NCBI GenBank assembly: GCA_902521355.1
Contig: CABYRT010000004.1
Coordinates: 40,829 to 104,828, forward strand
DNA: 64,000 nt
Source: an uncultured Pelagibacteraceae bacterium
Lineage (GTDB): Bacteria > Pseudomonadota > Alphaproteobacteria > Pelagibacterales > Pelagibacteraceae
Reading direction: 5' to 3'
Part shown: positions 38,434-49,550 of the stretch, piece by piece
Layout: the number at the start of each line of letters is the position of its first letter
Position numbering within the stretch: the stretch's first letter is position 1
The notes under the pieces: generated by a model
Databases searched by the model: none
What the model saw: the letters and a program-made list of their open reading frames with translations, nothing else
What the model was told of the DNA's origin: nothing
Translations under genes and position numbers: made by a program

Positions 38434-38944
38434 AATAAGAATATTTTTTTTCGAAGTTATTTTTTAAAAAATTTATAATTTTAGATTTATTAATTTTATT
38501 ATTATATTTATTTATATAAGTAGTTTCATATTCTTTTATTGTTGGACTACTTTTTATATTAATGCCTACTCCAATAATTAGAAATTTAATTTCATTATAA
38601 TAAATTATTTCTTGAAGAATTCCACATACCTTTTTATTCATTATTTTTAAATCATTTGGTAGTTTAATATTGATTTTATATGGAACAATATTTTTTAAAA
38701 TATTTTTTATTATTTTAAGATTTGAAAATGTAATTTTTTTTAAATTTAAACTTTCGCTAATAGGAAAAAAAATTGAAATAAAAAGATTTCCTTTTCTAGA
38801 AACCCATTTTTTTCCCCTTTGTCCTTTTCCATTAGTCTGGATATCGCTTGTAACTATACCTTGTTTTATTTTTTGTTTGATTAATCTTATTGCTGTATCA
38901 TTAGTGCTTTTAACACCCTTATAAGAATATATTTTGAGTTTCAT
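38426..38944 (-). CDS. birA: Biotin-protein ligase, catalytic core only
   Basis: Attaches biotin to the biotin carboxyl carrier protein. The 172-aa protein has the substrate motif GKGQRGKKWVSRKGNLFISIFFP, then KLPNDLKIMNKKVCGILQE (KWPND in most homologues, Trp replaced by Leu) and FLIIGVGINI. There is no N-terminal DNA-binding domain, and the protein ends before the SH3-like C-terminal domain, so it is clearly trimmed compared with usual monofunctional ligases (about 230-250 aa). It abuts nuoN and overlaps coaX. Confidence 0.85.
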   Translation of the reverse strand: MKLKIYSYKGVKSTNDTAIRLIKQKIKQGIVTSDIQTNGKGQRGKKWVSRKGNLFISIFFPISESLNLKKITFSNLKIIKNILKNIVPYKINIKLPNDLKIMNKKVCGILQEIIYYNEIKFLIIGVGINIKSSPTIKEYETTYINKYNNKINKSKIINFLKNNFEKKYSYYA

Positions 38945-40359
38945 TAATTAATGTTTATTTGTGAAATTATATCAACTATTCCACTTGGATATATAAAGTA
39001 AGCAAGAATGAAAAAAGTTGATGCTACTAGTGTAAATTTTAAACCTAGATTATGTTTTGATTCAAATTTTTCTTTTTCTGGATCGAAATATATAATTTTG
39101 ATTATTCTTAGATAATAAAAAGCAGCGATTACTGTTGCTAGCAGTCCAACTATTGCTAAAAAATACATTTTCTCATTTATTACAGCCACAAAAATATAAA
39201 ATTTTGCAAAAAAACCAGCTAGTGGTGGTATTCCCGCTAAAGAGAATAGCACAACAAGCAATGATAATGATAATAACGGATGATTTTTTGAAAGACCCGA
39301 TAAATCATCTATGTTCTCATAATATTCATCGTTTCGCTTAAGCATAAACAAACAACTAAAAAACGCTAAATTCATGACAAGATAAATTGTTATATATGTA
39401 ATAGAGCTCTGCACACCTTGCGTTGTTCCTGTAGATAAACCTGCAAGAGCATATCCCATATGACTAATTGAGCTGTAGGCTATTAGTCTTTTTAGATTTT
39501 TTTGACCAATTGCTGCTACTGCTCCGAATACCATTGATGCAATAGACAAAAATATAATTATCATTTGCCACTGATCACCTAATTCATAAAAAGGAATGTA
39601 TAGAAATCTAATAAATACGGTTAATGCAGCAATTTTTGGAAGTAATGCGAAAAAGACTGTTACAGATGTTGGTGAACCTTGATAAACATCAGGTGCCCAC
39701 ATATGGAAAGGAACAGCAGAAATTTTAAAAGCTAATCCAACTAAAATAAATACTATTCCAAAAGTTAATCCGTATTCTATTTCTTTTGTATTAACCATAA
39801 TTTGATTAAAATTAGTCGTTTCTGAAAAACCATAAATAAGTGAACACCCATATAATAAAAGTCCGGATGAAAGAGCACTTAAAACAAAATATTTTAATCC
39901 AGATTCTGTTGATAGTAAATTATCTCTATTAAATGATGCTAACACATATAATGCTAATGATTGCAATTCTAATCCCATGTAAAAAACAATAAGATCATTT
40001 GAACTAATCATCACCATCATGCCTAAGATTGAGCATAAAATAAGGATTGGATATTCAATTTTGCTAATTTTACTAATCTGAATGTATTTTGATGATGACA
40101 GCATTACAAAAATCCCAGACAAAATTAAAAGAATTTTCATAAATCTAGCTAAACTATCTATGTTGTAACTATTATTGAATAATGATGATTGAATTTGTGC
40201 GTCTAAATTAATTATTAATGCTAAAGCAGCAACTAAACTTATTGTTGTTAAATTATAAACTAGTTGAGAACTATTTTTCTTAAATACACCAAATATTAAT
40301 AAAAACATAATCATTATTGATATAAATAACTCTGGAATTATAAGTTGTAGATTTTCCAT
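38944..40359 (-). CDS. nuoN: NADH-quinone oxidoreductase subunit N
   Basis: Antiporter-like proton-pumping subunit in the membrane arm of complex I. The 471-aa protein has about 13-14 membrane helices, the conserved LIVFYMGLELQSLALYVLA, GLKYFVLSALSSGLLLYG, FKISAVPFHMWAPDVYQGSPT and KRLIAYSSISHMGYAL, with the lysines and glutamates of the proton path. It is the last gene of nuoA-N and is followed directly by birA. Confidence 0.95.
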   Translation of the reverse strand: MENLQLIIPELFISIMIMFLLIFGVFKKNSSQLVYNLTTISLVAALALIINLDAQIQSSLFNNSYNIDSLARFMKILLILSGIFVMLSSSKYIQISKISKIEYPILILCSILGMMVMISSNDLIVFYMGLELQSLALYVLASFNRDNLLSTESGLKYFVLSALSSGLLLYGCSLIYGFSETTNFNQIMVNTKEIEYGLTFGIVFILVGLAFKISAVPFHMWAPDVYQGSPTSVTVFFALLPKIAALTVFIRFLYIPFYELGDQWQMIIIFLSIASMVFGAVAAIGQKNLKRLIAYSSISHMGYALAGLSTGTTQGVQSSITYITIYLVMNLAFFSCLFMLKRNDEYYENIDDLSGLSKNHPLLSLSLLVVLFSLAGIPPLAGFFAKFYIFVAVINEKMYFLAIVGLLATVIAAFYYLRIIKIIYFDPEKEKFESKHNLGLKFTLVASTFFILAYFIYPSGIVDIISQININ

Positions 40360-41855
40360 TAATCGCCTAATGCTAATTTATTAATCTTGTCTAAATCATT
40401 GATATCTATCATGTTTGCAACTGATACCTCTATAGAGTTAATCAAAGGTTCTGGATAAAAACCAAAAAATATAATCGGTAATACTAAAAGCCATAATGTA
40501 ACAATTTCAAATCTTTTTAAATCAACCATTTTTTTTAGATCTTCATTAATTAATTTTCCAAAGATTATTCTCTTATATAACCAAAGCATGTATGCCGCCC
40601 CCAAGATCACTCCTAGACTTGCAATCGTTGCTACAAGTATATTTTTTTTAAATGCACCCATTAAAACTAAAAATTCACCAATAAAACCACTTGTTCCAGG
40701 TAATCCAAGAGCTCCTAAAGTAAAAACCATAAAAACTATTGCGTACTTTGGCATTATAGAGACTAAACCTCCATATCTATTTATAAGTCTTGTATGAAGT
40801 CTATCGTAAACAACTCCAACACATAAAAATAGTGCTGCAGATACCAAACCATGACTTATCATTTGGAAAATACTTCCTTCTATTCCTTGCTGTGTCATTG
40901 TGAAAATACCTAATGTTACAAATCCCATATGAGCTACAGACGAATAAGCAATTAGTTTTTTCATATCTTCCTGCATTAAGGCTACTAGTGATGTATAAAT
41001 AATCGCTATCAAACTAAGTGTGTAAACTAAAGGAACAAAATATAATGAAGCATCCGGAAACAAACCTAGAGAAAACCTTATAAATCCATATCCAGCCATT
41101 TTTAAAAGTATTGCAGCTAGTAAAACTGAACCAGCAGTTGGTGCCTCTACATGAGCATCTGGTAACCATGTATGCACTGGCCACATTGGTGTTTTAACGG
41201 CAAAGGAACTGAAAAATGCTAGCCATAATAAATTTTGATACTTAGCGTCGATACCCAATTCGTATAACTTAATGACATCAGTTGTACCAGTTATCCAATA
41301 TATTGATATAATAGCAACCAGCATTAAAACTGAACCTAGCAAAGTATATAAAAAGAATTTAAATGCTGAATAAACTCTTCTTTCTCCACCCCATATACCA
41401 ATAATTAAAAACATTGGAATAAGACCAGCCTCAAAAAATAAATAAAATACAACTAAGTCCAACGAGCAAAAGACACCAATCATAAATGTTTCAAGTATCA
41501 AGATTGCTATTAAAAAATCTTTTAATCTATTTTTGATAGTTGCATTTACAGTTATTACACAAATTGGAGTAATGAATGTTGTAAGTAAAATAAATAAAAT
41601 TGATATCCCGTCTACTCCAACTTTGTAATTAACAAATCCTGAAATCCATTCTCTTTCTTCAACAAACTGAAAGTCAACTATAGATTTATCAAAAACAATC
41701 CATAAATATAAAGACAAGAAAAAATTAGCTAAAGTTATAAAAAGGGCAACATATTTACTACTTTGATATTGAGAATTAGACGATCTAACAAAAAAAATAA
41801 ATAAGGCTCCTATTGTTGGAAGTAAAATTAATGATGATAGAATTGGGAAATTCAT
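40359..41855 (-). CDS. nuoM: NADH-quinone oxidoreductase subunit M
   Basis: Second antiporter-like subunit of complex I, 498 aa with about 14 membrane helices. It has LVVFYLFFEAGLIPMFLIIGIWGGERRVYSAFKFFLYTLLGS (conserved Glu), FAVKTPMWPVHTWLPDAHVEAPTAGSVLLAAILLKMAGYG and KKLIAYSSVAHMGFVTLG. It abuts nuoN and is 1 bp from nuoL. Confidence 0.95.
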   Translation of the reverse strand: MNFPILSSLILLPTIGALFIFFVRSSNSQYQSSKYVALFITLANFFLSLYLWIVFDKSIVDFQFVEEREWISGFVNYKVGVDGISILFILLTTFITPICVITVNATIKNRLKDFLIAILILETFMIGVFCSLDLVVFYLFFEAGLIPMFLIIGIWGGERRVYSAFKFFLYTLLGSVLMLVAIISIYWITGTTDVIKLYELGIDAKYQNLLWLAFFSSFAVKTPMWPVHTWLPDAHVEAPTAGSVLLAAILLKMAGYGFIRFSLGLFPDASLYFVPLVYTLSLIAIIYTSLVALMQEDMKKLIAYSSVAHMGFVTLGIFTMTQQGIEGSIFQMISHGLVSAALFLCVGVVYDRLHTRLINRYGGLVSIMPKYAIVFMVFTLGALGLPGTSGFIGEFLVLMGAFKKNILVATIASLGVILGAAYMLWLYKRIIFGKLINEDLKKMVDLKRFEIVTLWLLVLPIIFFGFYPEPLINSIEVSVANMIDINDLDKINKLALGD

Positions 41856-41856
41856 A

Positions 41857-43770
41857 TTATTTTATTATTAATAAAGTTAATAAAATTGAAAAACCTAGAA
41901 GCATTATAAAGGCATACTGATAAATATAACCTGATTGAAACTTTACTGCTTTAAAAGAAAACAGTTTTACTAAATTTGAAATTCCATCTGGTCCAAATTT
42001 ATCAATTATTAACCCATCAATTTTTTTCCAAAGAAATATTCCAAAACTTTTTGAAGGTTTAATAAAAATTTGATCATACAGTTCGTCAAAATACCATTTT
42101 TTTTGGAGAAAAATGTAAACAGGCATGTTAATGGAAACTATTTCATCTACAATTTTAGTATTTTTAACAAATAGATAATATGACAATGGAATTGTTAGTA
42201 CTACCAATGTAGGAGTTAAAAACAAAAACCAAGTTGGAGGATGTTCTTTTCCTAATGGTTCAAGAAATTTAATAGACTCTCCCCAAAAATTATACATTGT
42301 TTCATGACCGATAAATAATTCCTTAAATAAAAATCCTGAAAAAACTGCGCCAACGGCTAATAATAGCAAAGGTAACATCATGCTTAGTGGAGACTCGTGC
42401 ATTGTGTCAATACTAAGATCTTTATTTTTATAATCTCCATGGAATGTTTTAAATATTAATCTCCATGAGTATATGGAAGTCATTACAGCAGTTGATACTC
42501 CTATAACAGCTGCATAAATTCCAAATTTTGTGTCACTTATATAAGCAAATTCAATTATTGCATCTTTAGAATAAAAACCTGATAAGAAAGGAAATCCTGT
42601 TAATGCCAAGGTACCAACAACCATTAATGCATAAGTATAAGGTAATTTTCTAAATACTCCCCCCATTTTAGTAACATCTTGTTCATCTTTAAATGAATGA
42701 ATTACTGATCCAGAGCCTAAGAAAAGTAGGGCTTTAAAAAAAGCATGTGTAAATAAATGAAACATTGCAACATTATATGCACCTACACCTGCAGCAAAAA
42801 ACATGTATCCCAATTGACTACATGTAGAATAAGCGATAATTTTTTTTATATCTGTTTGCACTAAAGCTACTGTAGCTGCGAAAAAAGCTGTGGTCATTCC
42901 AACTAATGTAATTACTGACAAAGCTAATTCTGAATACTCATAAATTGGAGAACATCTAACTACTAAAAAAACTCCTGCTGTTACCATTGTAGCTGCATGA
43001 ATTAATGCTGATACTGGTGTTGGACCTTCCATAGCATCTGGCAACCATGTATGAAGCAAAAATTGTGCGGATTTTCCCATTGCTCCAATAAAAAGTAATA
43101 AACAAATTAAATCTATTTTATTAAATTCAAAAGATAGAAAATTTATTTTTTGATCTATTATTTCAGGTATTTTAAGAAAAACTTCATCATAATTTACTGT
43201 GCCGAAAACATAAAATATTAAAAATATTCCCAATGCAAAACCAAAGTCTCCAACTCTATTTACTATAAAAGCCTTAATAGCAGCAGCATTGGCAGTTTCT
43301 TTTTTATACCAAAAACCAATTAAAAAGTATGAGCAAAGGCCAACACCTTCCCATCCGAAAAATAATTGCAAAAAATTATCTGATGTTACTAAGGTTAACA
43401 TGGCGAAAGTAAATAATGATAGATAGGACATAAATCTTGGTTTATGTGGGTCGTGAGACATGTAACCAACAGAATAAATATGAACTAAGGATGAAACTAG
43501 AGTAACTACAACTAACATTACTGCAGAAAGAGCATCTACTTTAATCGACCAATTTACATTTAAAGATCCTGAATTTATCCAAGTTGCGATAATTGCATTA
43601 TGCTCATATCCTGTTGAAACAACTTTAAAAAATATGAACAAAGACAATAATGCCGAAATAGAAACCAAAATACATGTTATTGATTGAGATAATTTATCAC
43701 CAATAGTTTTACCAAAGAAACCTGATATGATTGAACCTATTAAAGGTAAAAATAATATTAAGTATTCCAT
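41857..43770 (-). CDS. nuoL: NADH-quinone oxidoreductase subunit L
   Basis: Distal antiporter-like subunit of complex I, 637 aa. It has LQLFFGWEGVGLCSYFLIGFWYKKETANAAAIKAFIVNRVGDFGFALG, GKSAQFLLHTWLPDAMEGPTPVSALIHAATMVTAGVFLVVR and KKIIAYSTCSQLGYMFFA. The C-terminal long lateral helix region is present (about 560-637). It directly abuts nuoK. Confidence 0.95.
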   Translation of the reverse strand: MEYLILFLPLIGSIISGFFGKTIGDKLSQSITCILVSISALLSLFIFFKVVSTGYEHNAIIATWINSGSLNVNWSIKVDALSAVMLVVVTLVSSLVHIYSVGYMSHDPHKPRFMSYLSLFTFAMLTLVTSDNFLQLFFGWEGVGLCSYFLIGFWYKKETANAAAIKAFIVNRVGDFGFALGIFLIFYVFGTVNYDEVFLKIPEIIDQKINFLSFEFNKIDLICLLLFIGAMGKSAQFLLHTWLPDAMEGPTPVSALIHAATMVTAGVFLVVRCSPIYEYSELALSVITLVGMTTAFFAATVALVQTDIKKIIAYSTCSQLGYMFFAAGVGAYNVAMFHLFTHAFFKALLFLGSGSVIHSFKDEQDVTKMGGVFRKLPYTYALMVVGTLALTGFPFLSGFYSKDAIIEFAYISDTKFGIYAAVIGVSTAVMTSIYSWRLIFKTFHGDYKNKDLSIDTMHESPLSMMLPLLLLAVGAVFSGFLFKELFIGHETMYNFWGESIKFLEPLGKEHPPTWFLFLTPTLVVLTIPLSYYLFVKNTKIVDEIVSINMPVYIFLQKKWYFDELYDQIFIKPSKSFGIFLWKKIDGLIIDKFGPDGISNLVKLFSFKAVKFQSGYIYQYAFIMLLGFSILLTLLIIK

Positions 43771-44082
43771 TTACCCTTTCAATCTGTCGATTTCTTCAAC
43801 TCTTATTGTTCCAGAATTTCTGTAGTAAACTACAATAATTGCAAGTCCTATTGCGGCCTCAGCTGCAGCCACTGTTAATATGAATAATGTGAAAACCTGA
43901 CCACTCAGATCGTTAATAAAAATAGAAAAAGATACTAAATTTATATTTACAGCTAAAAGTATTAATTCAATACTCATCAATATAACAATAATATTTTTTC
44001 TATTTAGAAAAATACCCACAATACCAATTGTGAATATAATAGCAGCAAGAGTTAAGTAATGTCCAAGACCAATACTAAGCAT
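43771..44082 (-). CDS. nuoK: NADH-quinone oxidoreductase subunit K
   Basis: Small membrane subunit of complex I, 103 aa with three helices. Conserved glutamates lie in [15 protein letters not shown] and [19 protein letters not shown]. The start [25 protein letters not shown] is typical. It overlaps nuoJ by 8 bases and abuts nuoL. Confidence 0.95.
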   Translation of the reverse strand: MLSIGLGHYLTLAAIIFTIGIVGIFLNRKNIIVILMSIELILLAVNINLVSFSIFINDLSGQVFTLFILTVAAAEAAIGLAIIVVYYRNSGTIRVEEIDRLKG

Positions 44083-44707
44083 CTATTTTAACTCCTTTAT
44101 TATTTTCAACATCAACTAATTCAATACCATCTTTTCTATCTCTAGATATTTGTTTGAAATAACTTTGTCTTTTTACTCCAGATCTTTGTCTGAAGGTCAA
44201 CACAATTGCTCCGATCATGGCTACCAATAAAACCATTCCAGATAATTGAAACAAATGAATGTAATCAGTATATATAACGCTTCCTAAAGATTGAGTATTT
44301 GTTAAGTCAGTATTTATTTCAATCGCAATTGAATCTAACAAATCTGGTTTATATTTCCATCCACCTATAACAATAATTAATTCAAAAAATATAATTATAC
44401 TTACTAATAGACCAACTGGAATATGGGAACTTCTCCCACTAGAATTAAACCATTCATTTTTTTGTTGAGCTACATTTAACATCATAACCACAAATAAAAA
44501 TAATACTGCCACTGCTCCAACGTACACAATAAGCATTATCATTCCTAAAAATTCGGCACCAATCATGATGAATAGGCAAGAAATACTAATAAAGTCCAAT
44601 ATTAAAAAAAAAACCGAGTTAACTGTGTTTTTCGAAACAGTTACCATAATTGCAGAGACAATTGCAATCAGTGAAAATATATAAAAGACTATTGCGTGAG
44701 CAATCAT
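44075..44707 (-). CDS. nuoJ: NADH-quinone oxidoreductase subunit J
   Basis: Membrane subunit of complex I, 210 aa with five helices in the first 170 residues. It includes [27 protein letters not shown], whose pi-bulge helix region takes part in coupling, and [27 protein letters not shown] hydrophilic C-terminal tail follows. It is 3 bp downstream of nuoI and overlaps nuoK. Confidence 0.94.
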   Translation of the reverse strand: MIAHAIVFYIFSLIAIVSAIMVTVSKNTVNSVFFLILDFISISCLFIMIGAEFLGMIMLIVYVGAVAVLFLFVVMMLNVAQQKNEWFNSSGRSSHIPVGLLVSIIIFFELIIVIGGWKYKPDLLDSIAIEINTDLTNTQSLGSVIYTDYIHLFQLSGMVLLVAMIGAIVLTFRQRSGVKRQSYFKQISRDRKDGIELVDVENNKGVKIDA

Positions 44708-44710
44708 TGA

Positions 44711-45196
44711 TTATCTGTGGGAGCTATCAGCATTAATATTTGCTGCTAAAATATTCTCCCATCTATCTCCATTCTCTAACAACTTTTCTTTGTTATAGTA
44801 AAGTTCTTCTCTTGTTTCAGTAGCAAATTCAAAATTTGGACCTTGCACAATCGCATCAACTGGACAAGATTGTTCACACAAACCACAATAAATACATTTT
44901 AACATATCAATATCATAACGAGTGGTTTTTCTACTTCCATCTACTCTCTCGCTAGATTCTATTGTGATAGCCTGAGCAGGACAAACAGCTTCACATAGTT
45001 TACATGCAATACATCTCTCCTCACCATTTGGATATCTTCTTAGCGCATGTTCTCCCCTGGCTCTCGGACTAATTGAACCTTTTTCAAATGGATAATTAAT
45101 TGTTTTTTTTGGTTTAAATATTTCTTTAATTGCCATGATTAATCCTGTTAAAAAATCAATCATAAAAATTGTTTTCAAAAATCTTACTAAGCTCAT
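44711..45196 (-). CDS. nuoI: NADH-quinone oxidoreductase subunit I
   Basis: Ferredoxin-like subunit of complex I carrying two 4Fe-4S clusters (N6a, N6b): [16 protein letters not shown] and [16 protein letters not shown]. The ATG at 45196 is chosen (161 aa, [11 protein letters not shown]) because it has a GGGGAAT ribosome-binding site ending 5 bases upstream, within the nuoH end. A longer frame from 45220 adds eight residues inside nuoH. The order nuoH-nuoI-nuoJ is standard. Confidence 0.95.
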   Translation of the reverse strand: MSLVRFLKTIFMIDFLTGLIMAIKEIFKPKKTINYPFEKGSISPRARGEHALRRYPNGEERCIACKLCEAVCPAQAITIESSERVDGSRKTTRYDIDMLKCIYCGLCEQSCPVDAIVQGPNFEFATETREELYYNKEKLLENGDRWENILAANINADSSHR

Positions 45197-45197
45197 T

Positions 45198-46196
45198 TTA
45201 ATTCCCCGGTAATAAATCAAAATACATTAAAAAACTTGCAGTTAATACTACATAAATTAGTGAAAATGGTAGAAAAATTTTCCAACCAAGTTTCATTAAT
45301 TGATCATATCTGTATCTAGGAACTATAGCTTTTATAAGAGCAAATAAGATAAATAAAAATAGTATTTTTAAAATTAACCATATAGGTGCTGGAATAACAT
45401 TAAAAGGGAATAAATCTATCGGAGATAACCATCCACCAAGAAATAAAATGGATCCCATTGCACACATAAGTAAAATGTTAGCATACTCCCCTAACCAAAA
45501 CATTGCATACATCATTCCAGAGTATTCTGTCTGGTAACCCGCAACTAATTCTGCCTCAGCTTCAGGCAAATCAAAAGGTGGTCTGTTAGTTTCTGCTAAG
45601 GCTGAAATAAAAAATATTATAAACATTGGGAATAGGGGTATTACAAACCATAAATCTTCTTGTGCTAAAACGATGTCACTTAGATTTAATGAACCCACAC
45701 AAAGTAATACATTTATAATTATTACACCTATGGAAACTTCATATGAAACCATTTGGGCAGCTGATCTAATTGCTCCTAAAAAAGGATATTTTGAATTAGA
45801 TGCCCAACCACCCATAATTATTCCATAAACACCTAAAGATGAAACTGCAAAAAGATATAAAATACCAACATTGATATCTGCTAGTACAAAAGTTTCGCTG
45901 AAAGGAATTACCGCCCAAGCAATTAGAGCCAGAGTCATTGTAACTATTGGCGCCAATATAAATATCACTTTATTTGAACTCGCTGGAATGATTATTTCTT
46001 TAAAGATGTATTTTAGTGCGTCAGCTAATGTTTGAAATAATCCAAATGGACCAACAACATTAGGACCTCTTCTTTTTTGAACAAATGCCCAAACTCTTCT
46101 ATCTAACCAAACAATCATTGCTACAGATACTAAAACTGGGATCAATAGAAACAAAATTTTATAAATTTGTTCAAAAAATATAAATAATTCAGCCAT
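45198..46196 (-). CDS. nuoH: NADH-quinone oxidoreductase subunit H
   Basis: Membrane subunit of complex I at the junction with the peripheral arm, contributing to the quinone tunnel. The 332-aa protein has about eight helices and the conserved [87 protein letters not shown] and [13 protein letters not shown]. It abuts nuoG. Confidence 0.96.
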   Translation of the reverse strand: MAELFIFFEQIYKILFLLIPVLVSVAMIVWLDRRVWAFVQKRRGPNVVGPFGLFQTLADALKYIFKEIIIPASSNKVIFILAPIVTMTLALIAWAVIPFSETFVLADINVGILYLFAVSSLGVYGIIMGGWASNSKYPFLGAIRSAAQMVSYEVSIGVIIINVLLCVGSLNLSDIVLAQEDLWFVIPLFPMFIIFFISALAETNRPPFDLPEAEAELVAGYQTEYSGMMYAMFWLGEYANILLMCAMGSILFLGGWLSPIDLFPFNVIPAPIWLILKILFLFILFALIKAIVPRYRYDQLMKLGWKIFLPFSLIYVVLTASFLMYFDLLPGN

Positions 46197-48226
46197 TAAT
46201 TATCAGTTCCAGTTTTTTGTAAACTCATTCTAATATTTTTACACTCTGACATTGTCTTCGAAGCTCTTGCTATCACATTAGAGTGATAATAATCAATCTC
46301 TTCAGTAATAATTTTTTCTGATTTAAAATTATACTCAGGTATTTTAAATTCAGCTTCATTTATATTATTAAGATTTAAATAATTAATTAATGAATCTATA
46401 AGTTGATTTTTATCTTTGTATAAATTTTTTCTCTTAATAAATGAAGACAGTTCATTTATTATTTGCCAATCCTCTTTAGCTTCACCTGGTGGATATGATG
46501 CCTTGTAAGCTTTTTGCAATTTCCCCTCTAAATTTGTAAAATAACCATCTTGCTCTGTGTAAGCAGCACCAGGTAAAATTATATCAGCAATACTTGCACC
46601 TTTATCACCATGACTACCAATATAAATTATAAATTCATTTTTTTTCTCAAATTTTAAATTATCTTGACCAAATAAAATTAAAACCTCAAAGCTATTATTT
46701 TCTAATTTGTCCAATATTTCAAAGCTAGAATTTTTTGACAATATATTTAAGTCATATGAACCCACTGCGGATGAATTTTTTGACAATATATTTAATGCAT
46801 TCCAATCATCAGAAATTTTATCATTTTCTAGTAAATAATTTTTAAATTCTTCAAAAATGTAAGGTGCCGACTTAAGTTTTAGAACTGAGTGTCCAAAAAT
46901 TATACTTGGGTATTTAGATTTTTTTATTTTTTCAGAAATTTCATGTTTATTATCAATAATATCTTTTATAGTGTCGGTTTTATTTGCTATAACTTGGTAA
47001 GGATAAGTTAAATCACCAACATCACCCAAAGATACGATTTCGGTCTTATTTTTTAAATAATTTTTTCTAATTCGTGAATTTAATATTGTTGCTTCAAATC
47101 TTGGATTTGTACCTATTAGGATTATTAAATCGCTTTTTTCTATTCCTTCAATGGAACTGTTAAATAGATAATTACTTCTTACATTTGTATTAATATATAA
47201 TTTTTCATATCTAGATTCCAAATTTTCAGACTTAATCGTTTTTTCAAAAAAATCTTTTGCTGCATAAATAGTTTCCATATTTGTCATATCACCTATAAAT
47301 CCAGCAATTTTTTCAGACTTTGTTTTTGAAATTCTTTCAGATACAGCTTTAAAAGCTTCGTCCCAACTTGATGGCTTTAATTTATTATTAATCTTTACAT
47401 AAGGTGTGTCTAATCTTTGATTTTTTAAGCCGTCACATGCATATCTGGTTTTATCTGATATCCATTCTTCATTTATTTCTTCATTGATTCTTGGCAGAAC
47501 TCGCTTGACTTCCCATCCGTATGTATCAACTCTTATATTTGATCCAACTGCATCCATCACATCAATTGTCTCGGTTTTTTTAAGTTCCCAAGGTCTTGCT
47601 TCGAATACATAAGGCTTTGATGTAAGTGCACCGACAGGACATAAATCAATAACATTAGCTGAGAGTTCAGACTCCATTGCCTTTTCTAAATAAGTGGTAA
47701 TTTGCATATTCTCACCTCTACCAATTGCTCCAAGTTCTGGTACGCCAGCAACTTCTGTTGCAAATCTAATACATCTTGTGCAATGAATGCATCTTGTCAT
47801 TTGAGTTTTAATTAGAGGACCCATATATTTTTCAGGCACGTATCTTTTATTTTCTTTAAATCTTGATTTATCAATTCCATAATACATGGATTGGTCTTGT
47901 AGATCACATTCTCCACCTTGATCACATACTGGACAATCAAGTGGATGGTTTGCTAGTAAAAATTCCATAACACCTTTTCTAGCTTTTTTCACTTTTTCAG
48001 TATTAGTTTTAAGCACCATCCCCTCTGCAGCAGGCATCGCACAAGAGGCTATTGGTTTAGGTGACTTTTCCATTTCAACTAAACACATTCTGCAATTACC
48101 AGCTATCGATAATTTTTCATGATAACAGAACCTTGGTATTTCTGCTCCAGCTTGCTCACAAGCTTGCAATACAGTAGTTCCTTCTTCTACTTCAACATCA
48201 ATGTCATTTACTTTAAGTTTTAGCAT
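46196..48226 (-). CDS. nuoG: NADH-quinone oxidoreductase subunit G
   Basis: Large iron-sulfur subunit of complex I, 676 aa. The N-terminal 2Fe-2S domain has [15 protein letters not shown], followed by the N5/N4 cluster ligands in [33 protein letters not shown] and [14 protein letters not shown] degenerate molybdopterin-enzyme domain follows, with GADITLPG-like [18 protein letters not shown]. Oddity: a 23-nt sequence occurs twice, 45 nt apart and in frame (46728-46750 and 46773-46795), giving LNILSKNSS near residues 477-485 and again at 492-500. It overlaps nuoF by 14 bases. Confidence 0.95.
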   Translation of the reverse strand: MLKLKVNDIDVEVEEGTTVLQACEQAGAEIPRFCYHEKLSIAGNCRMCLVEMEKSPKPIASCAMPAAEGMVLKTNTEKVKKARKGVMEFLLANHPLDCPVCDQGGECDLQDQSMYYGIDKSRFKENKRYVPEKYMGPLIKTQMTRCIHCTRCIRFATEVAGVPELGAIGRGENMQITTYLEKAMESELSANVIDLCPVGALTSKPYVFEARPWELKKTETIDVMDAVGSNIRVDTYGWEVKRVLPRINEEINEEWISDKTRYACDGLKNQRLDTPYVKINNKLKPSSWDEAFKAVSERISKTKSEKIAGFIGDMTNMETIYAAKDFFEKTIKSENLESRYEKLYINTNVRSNYLFNSSIEGIEKSDLIILIGTNPRFEATILNSRIRKNYLKNKTEIVSLGDVGDLTYPYQVIANKTDTIKDIIDNKHEISEKIKKSKYPSIIFGHSVLKLKSAPYIFEEFKNYLLENDKISDDWNALNILSKNSSAVGSYDLNILSKNSSFEILDKLENNSFEVLILFGQDNLKFEKKNEFIIYIGSHGDKGASIADIILPGAAYTEQDGYFTNLEGKLQKAYKASYPPGEAKEDWQIINELSSFIKRKNLYKDKNQLIDSLINYLNLNNINEAEFKIPEYNFKSEKIITEEIDYYHSNVIARASKTMSECKNIRMSLQKTGTDN
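46728..46795. repeat. 23-nt direct repeat inside nuoG, period 45 nt
   Basis: The plus-strand sequence beginning GAATTTTTTGAC and ending ATATTTAA occurs identically at 46728-46750 and 46773-46795. The 45-nt period keeps the reading frame, so NuoG has the peptide LNILSKNSS twice, 15 residues apart. The bases between the copies differ from the bases after the second copy. It is therefore either an old tandem duplication that diverged or a short local copy event. Confidence 0.85.
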
Positions 48227-49550
48227 TTTCTTTTTCTAATAAATGTTGATCAACTAAATAAGGTATATCTTTTTGCTTTTTCACAATTGGATCAAACTTA
48301 TTTCTTTCAATTATTTCATCTTTAAAATTTCTGATTAATCCCTGAACAGGCCACGAAGATCCTTCTCCAAAAGCACAAATAGTATGACCTTCAATTTGTT
48401 TTGTTACATCTAATAACATATCTACTTCATCTCTTGTGGCTTCACCTTTTGCCATTCTTTCTAACATTCTCCACATCCAACCAGAACCTTCTCTACATGG
48501 TGTACATTGACCACAGCTCTCGTGTTTATAAAATCTTGCAATTCTAGCCATACACTTAATTATATCTTGATCTTTATTTATAACCACAATACCAGCTGTT
48601 CCTAAACCAGTTTTATTCTCAACACATGCATCAAAGTCCATTTTAATTGTTTCACATGTCTCTTTTGGTAGTAAAGGCATCGATGAACCGCCAGGTATAA
48701 CTGCTTTTAAATTTTCCCATCCACCTATTACTCCACCTGCATGTTTTTCAATTAATTCTTTTAAAGGAATTCCCATTTCTTCTTCTACGTTGCAGGGATT
48801 ATTCACATTTCCTGAAATACAATATATTTTAGATCCAGTATTTTTTGGTCTACCAAGGGATGAAAACCATTTTCCACCTCTTCTTAGTATAGTTGGCACC
48901 ACTGAAATTGTTTCAACATTGTTTATTATTGTCGGGCAACCATAAAGGCCTATTAAAGCTGGAAATGGAGGTTTTAATCTTGGTTGACCTTTTTTTCCTT
49001 CAATGCTCTCAAGCAAAGCAGTTTCCTCACCACAGATATAAGCCCCAGCACCATAATGAATATATATATCTAATTCCCAATCAGTTCCTGCGGAATTTTT
49101 TCCTAAGAGACCATCCTTGTACGCTTCATCGATAGCTGTTTGAAGCCTTTGTCCTTCATTAAAATATTCTCCTCTTATATAAATATAGCACTTGTGTGCA
49201 TTAACTGCATAAGATGCAATTAAGCAGCCTTCTATTAATTTATGAGGTTCAAATCTTAGAATATCTCTATCTTTACATGTGCCAGGTTCAGACTCATCGG
49301 CATTAATTACTAAATAATGTGGTCTTGACCCAACTTCTTTTGGAGCAAAAGACCATTTCAATCCTGTAGGAAATCCAGCACCACCTCTTCCTCTAAGTTC
49401 TGATGCTTTAATTTCATTAATTATCCATTCTCTTCCTTTGCCACAAATTGCTTTTGTGTCCTTCCAGTCACCTCTCTGTTTTGCAGATGTTAAATCAGCA
49501 CCAAAATCATTATATAAATTTTGAAAAATTCTATCTTTATCTTCAAGCAT
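48213..49550 (-). CDS. nuoF: NADH-quinone oxidoreductase subunit F
   Basis: NADH- and FMN-binding subunit of complex I, 445 aa. It has [17 protein letters not shown] (NADH site), [55 protein letters not shown] (FMN) and the N3 cluster ligands [12 protein letters not shown] with the later [10 protein letters not shown]. It overlaps nuoE by 8 bases and nuoG by 14. Confidence 0.96.
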   Translation of the reverse strand: MLEDKDRIFQNLYNDFGADLTSAKQRGDWKDTKAICGKGREWIINEIKASELRGRGGAGFPTGLKWSFAPKEVGSRPHYLVINADESEPGTCKDRDILRFEPHKLIEGCLIASYAVNAHKCYIYIRGEYFNEGQRLQTAIDEAYKDGLLGKNSAGTDWELDIYIHYGAGAYICGEETALLESIEGKKGQPRLKPPFPALIGLYGCPTIINNVETISVVPTILRRGGKWFSSLGRPKNTGSKIYCISGNVNNPCNVEEEMGIPLKELIEKHAGGVIGGWENLKAVIPGGSSMPLLPKETCETIKMDFDACVENKTGLGTAGIVVINKDQDIIKCMARIARFYKHESCGQCTPCREGSGWMWRMLERMAKGEATRDEVDMLLDVTKQIEGHTICAFGEGSSWPVQGLIRNFKDEIIERNKFDPIVKKQKDIPYLVDQHLLEKENAKT

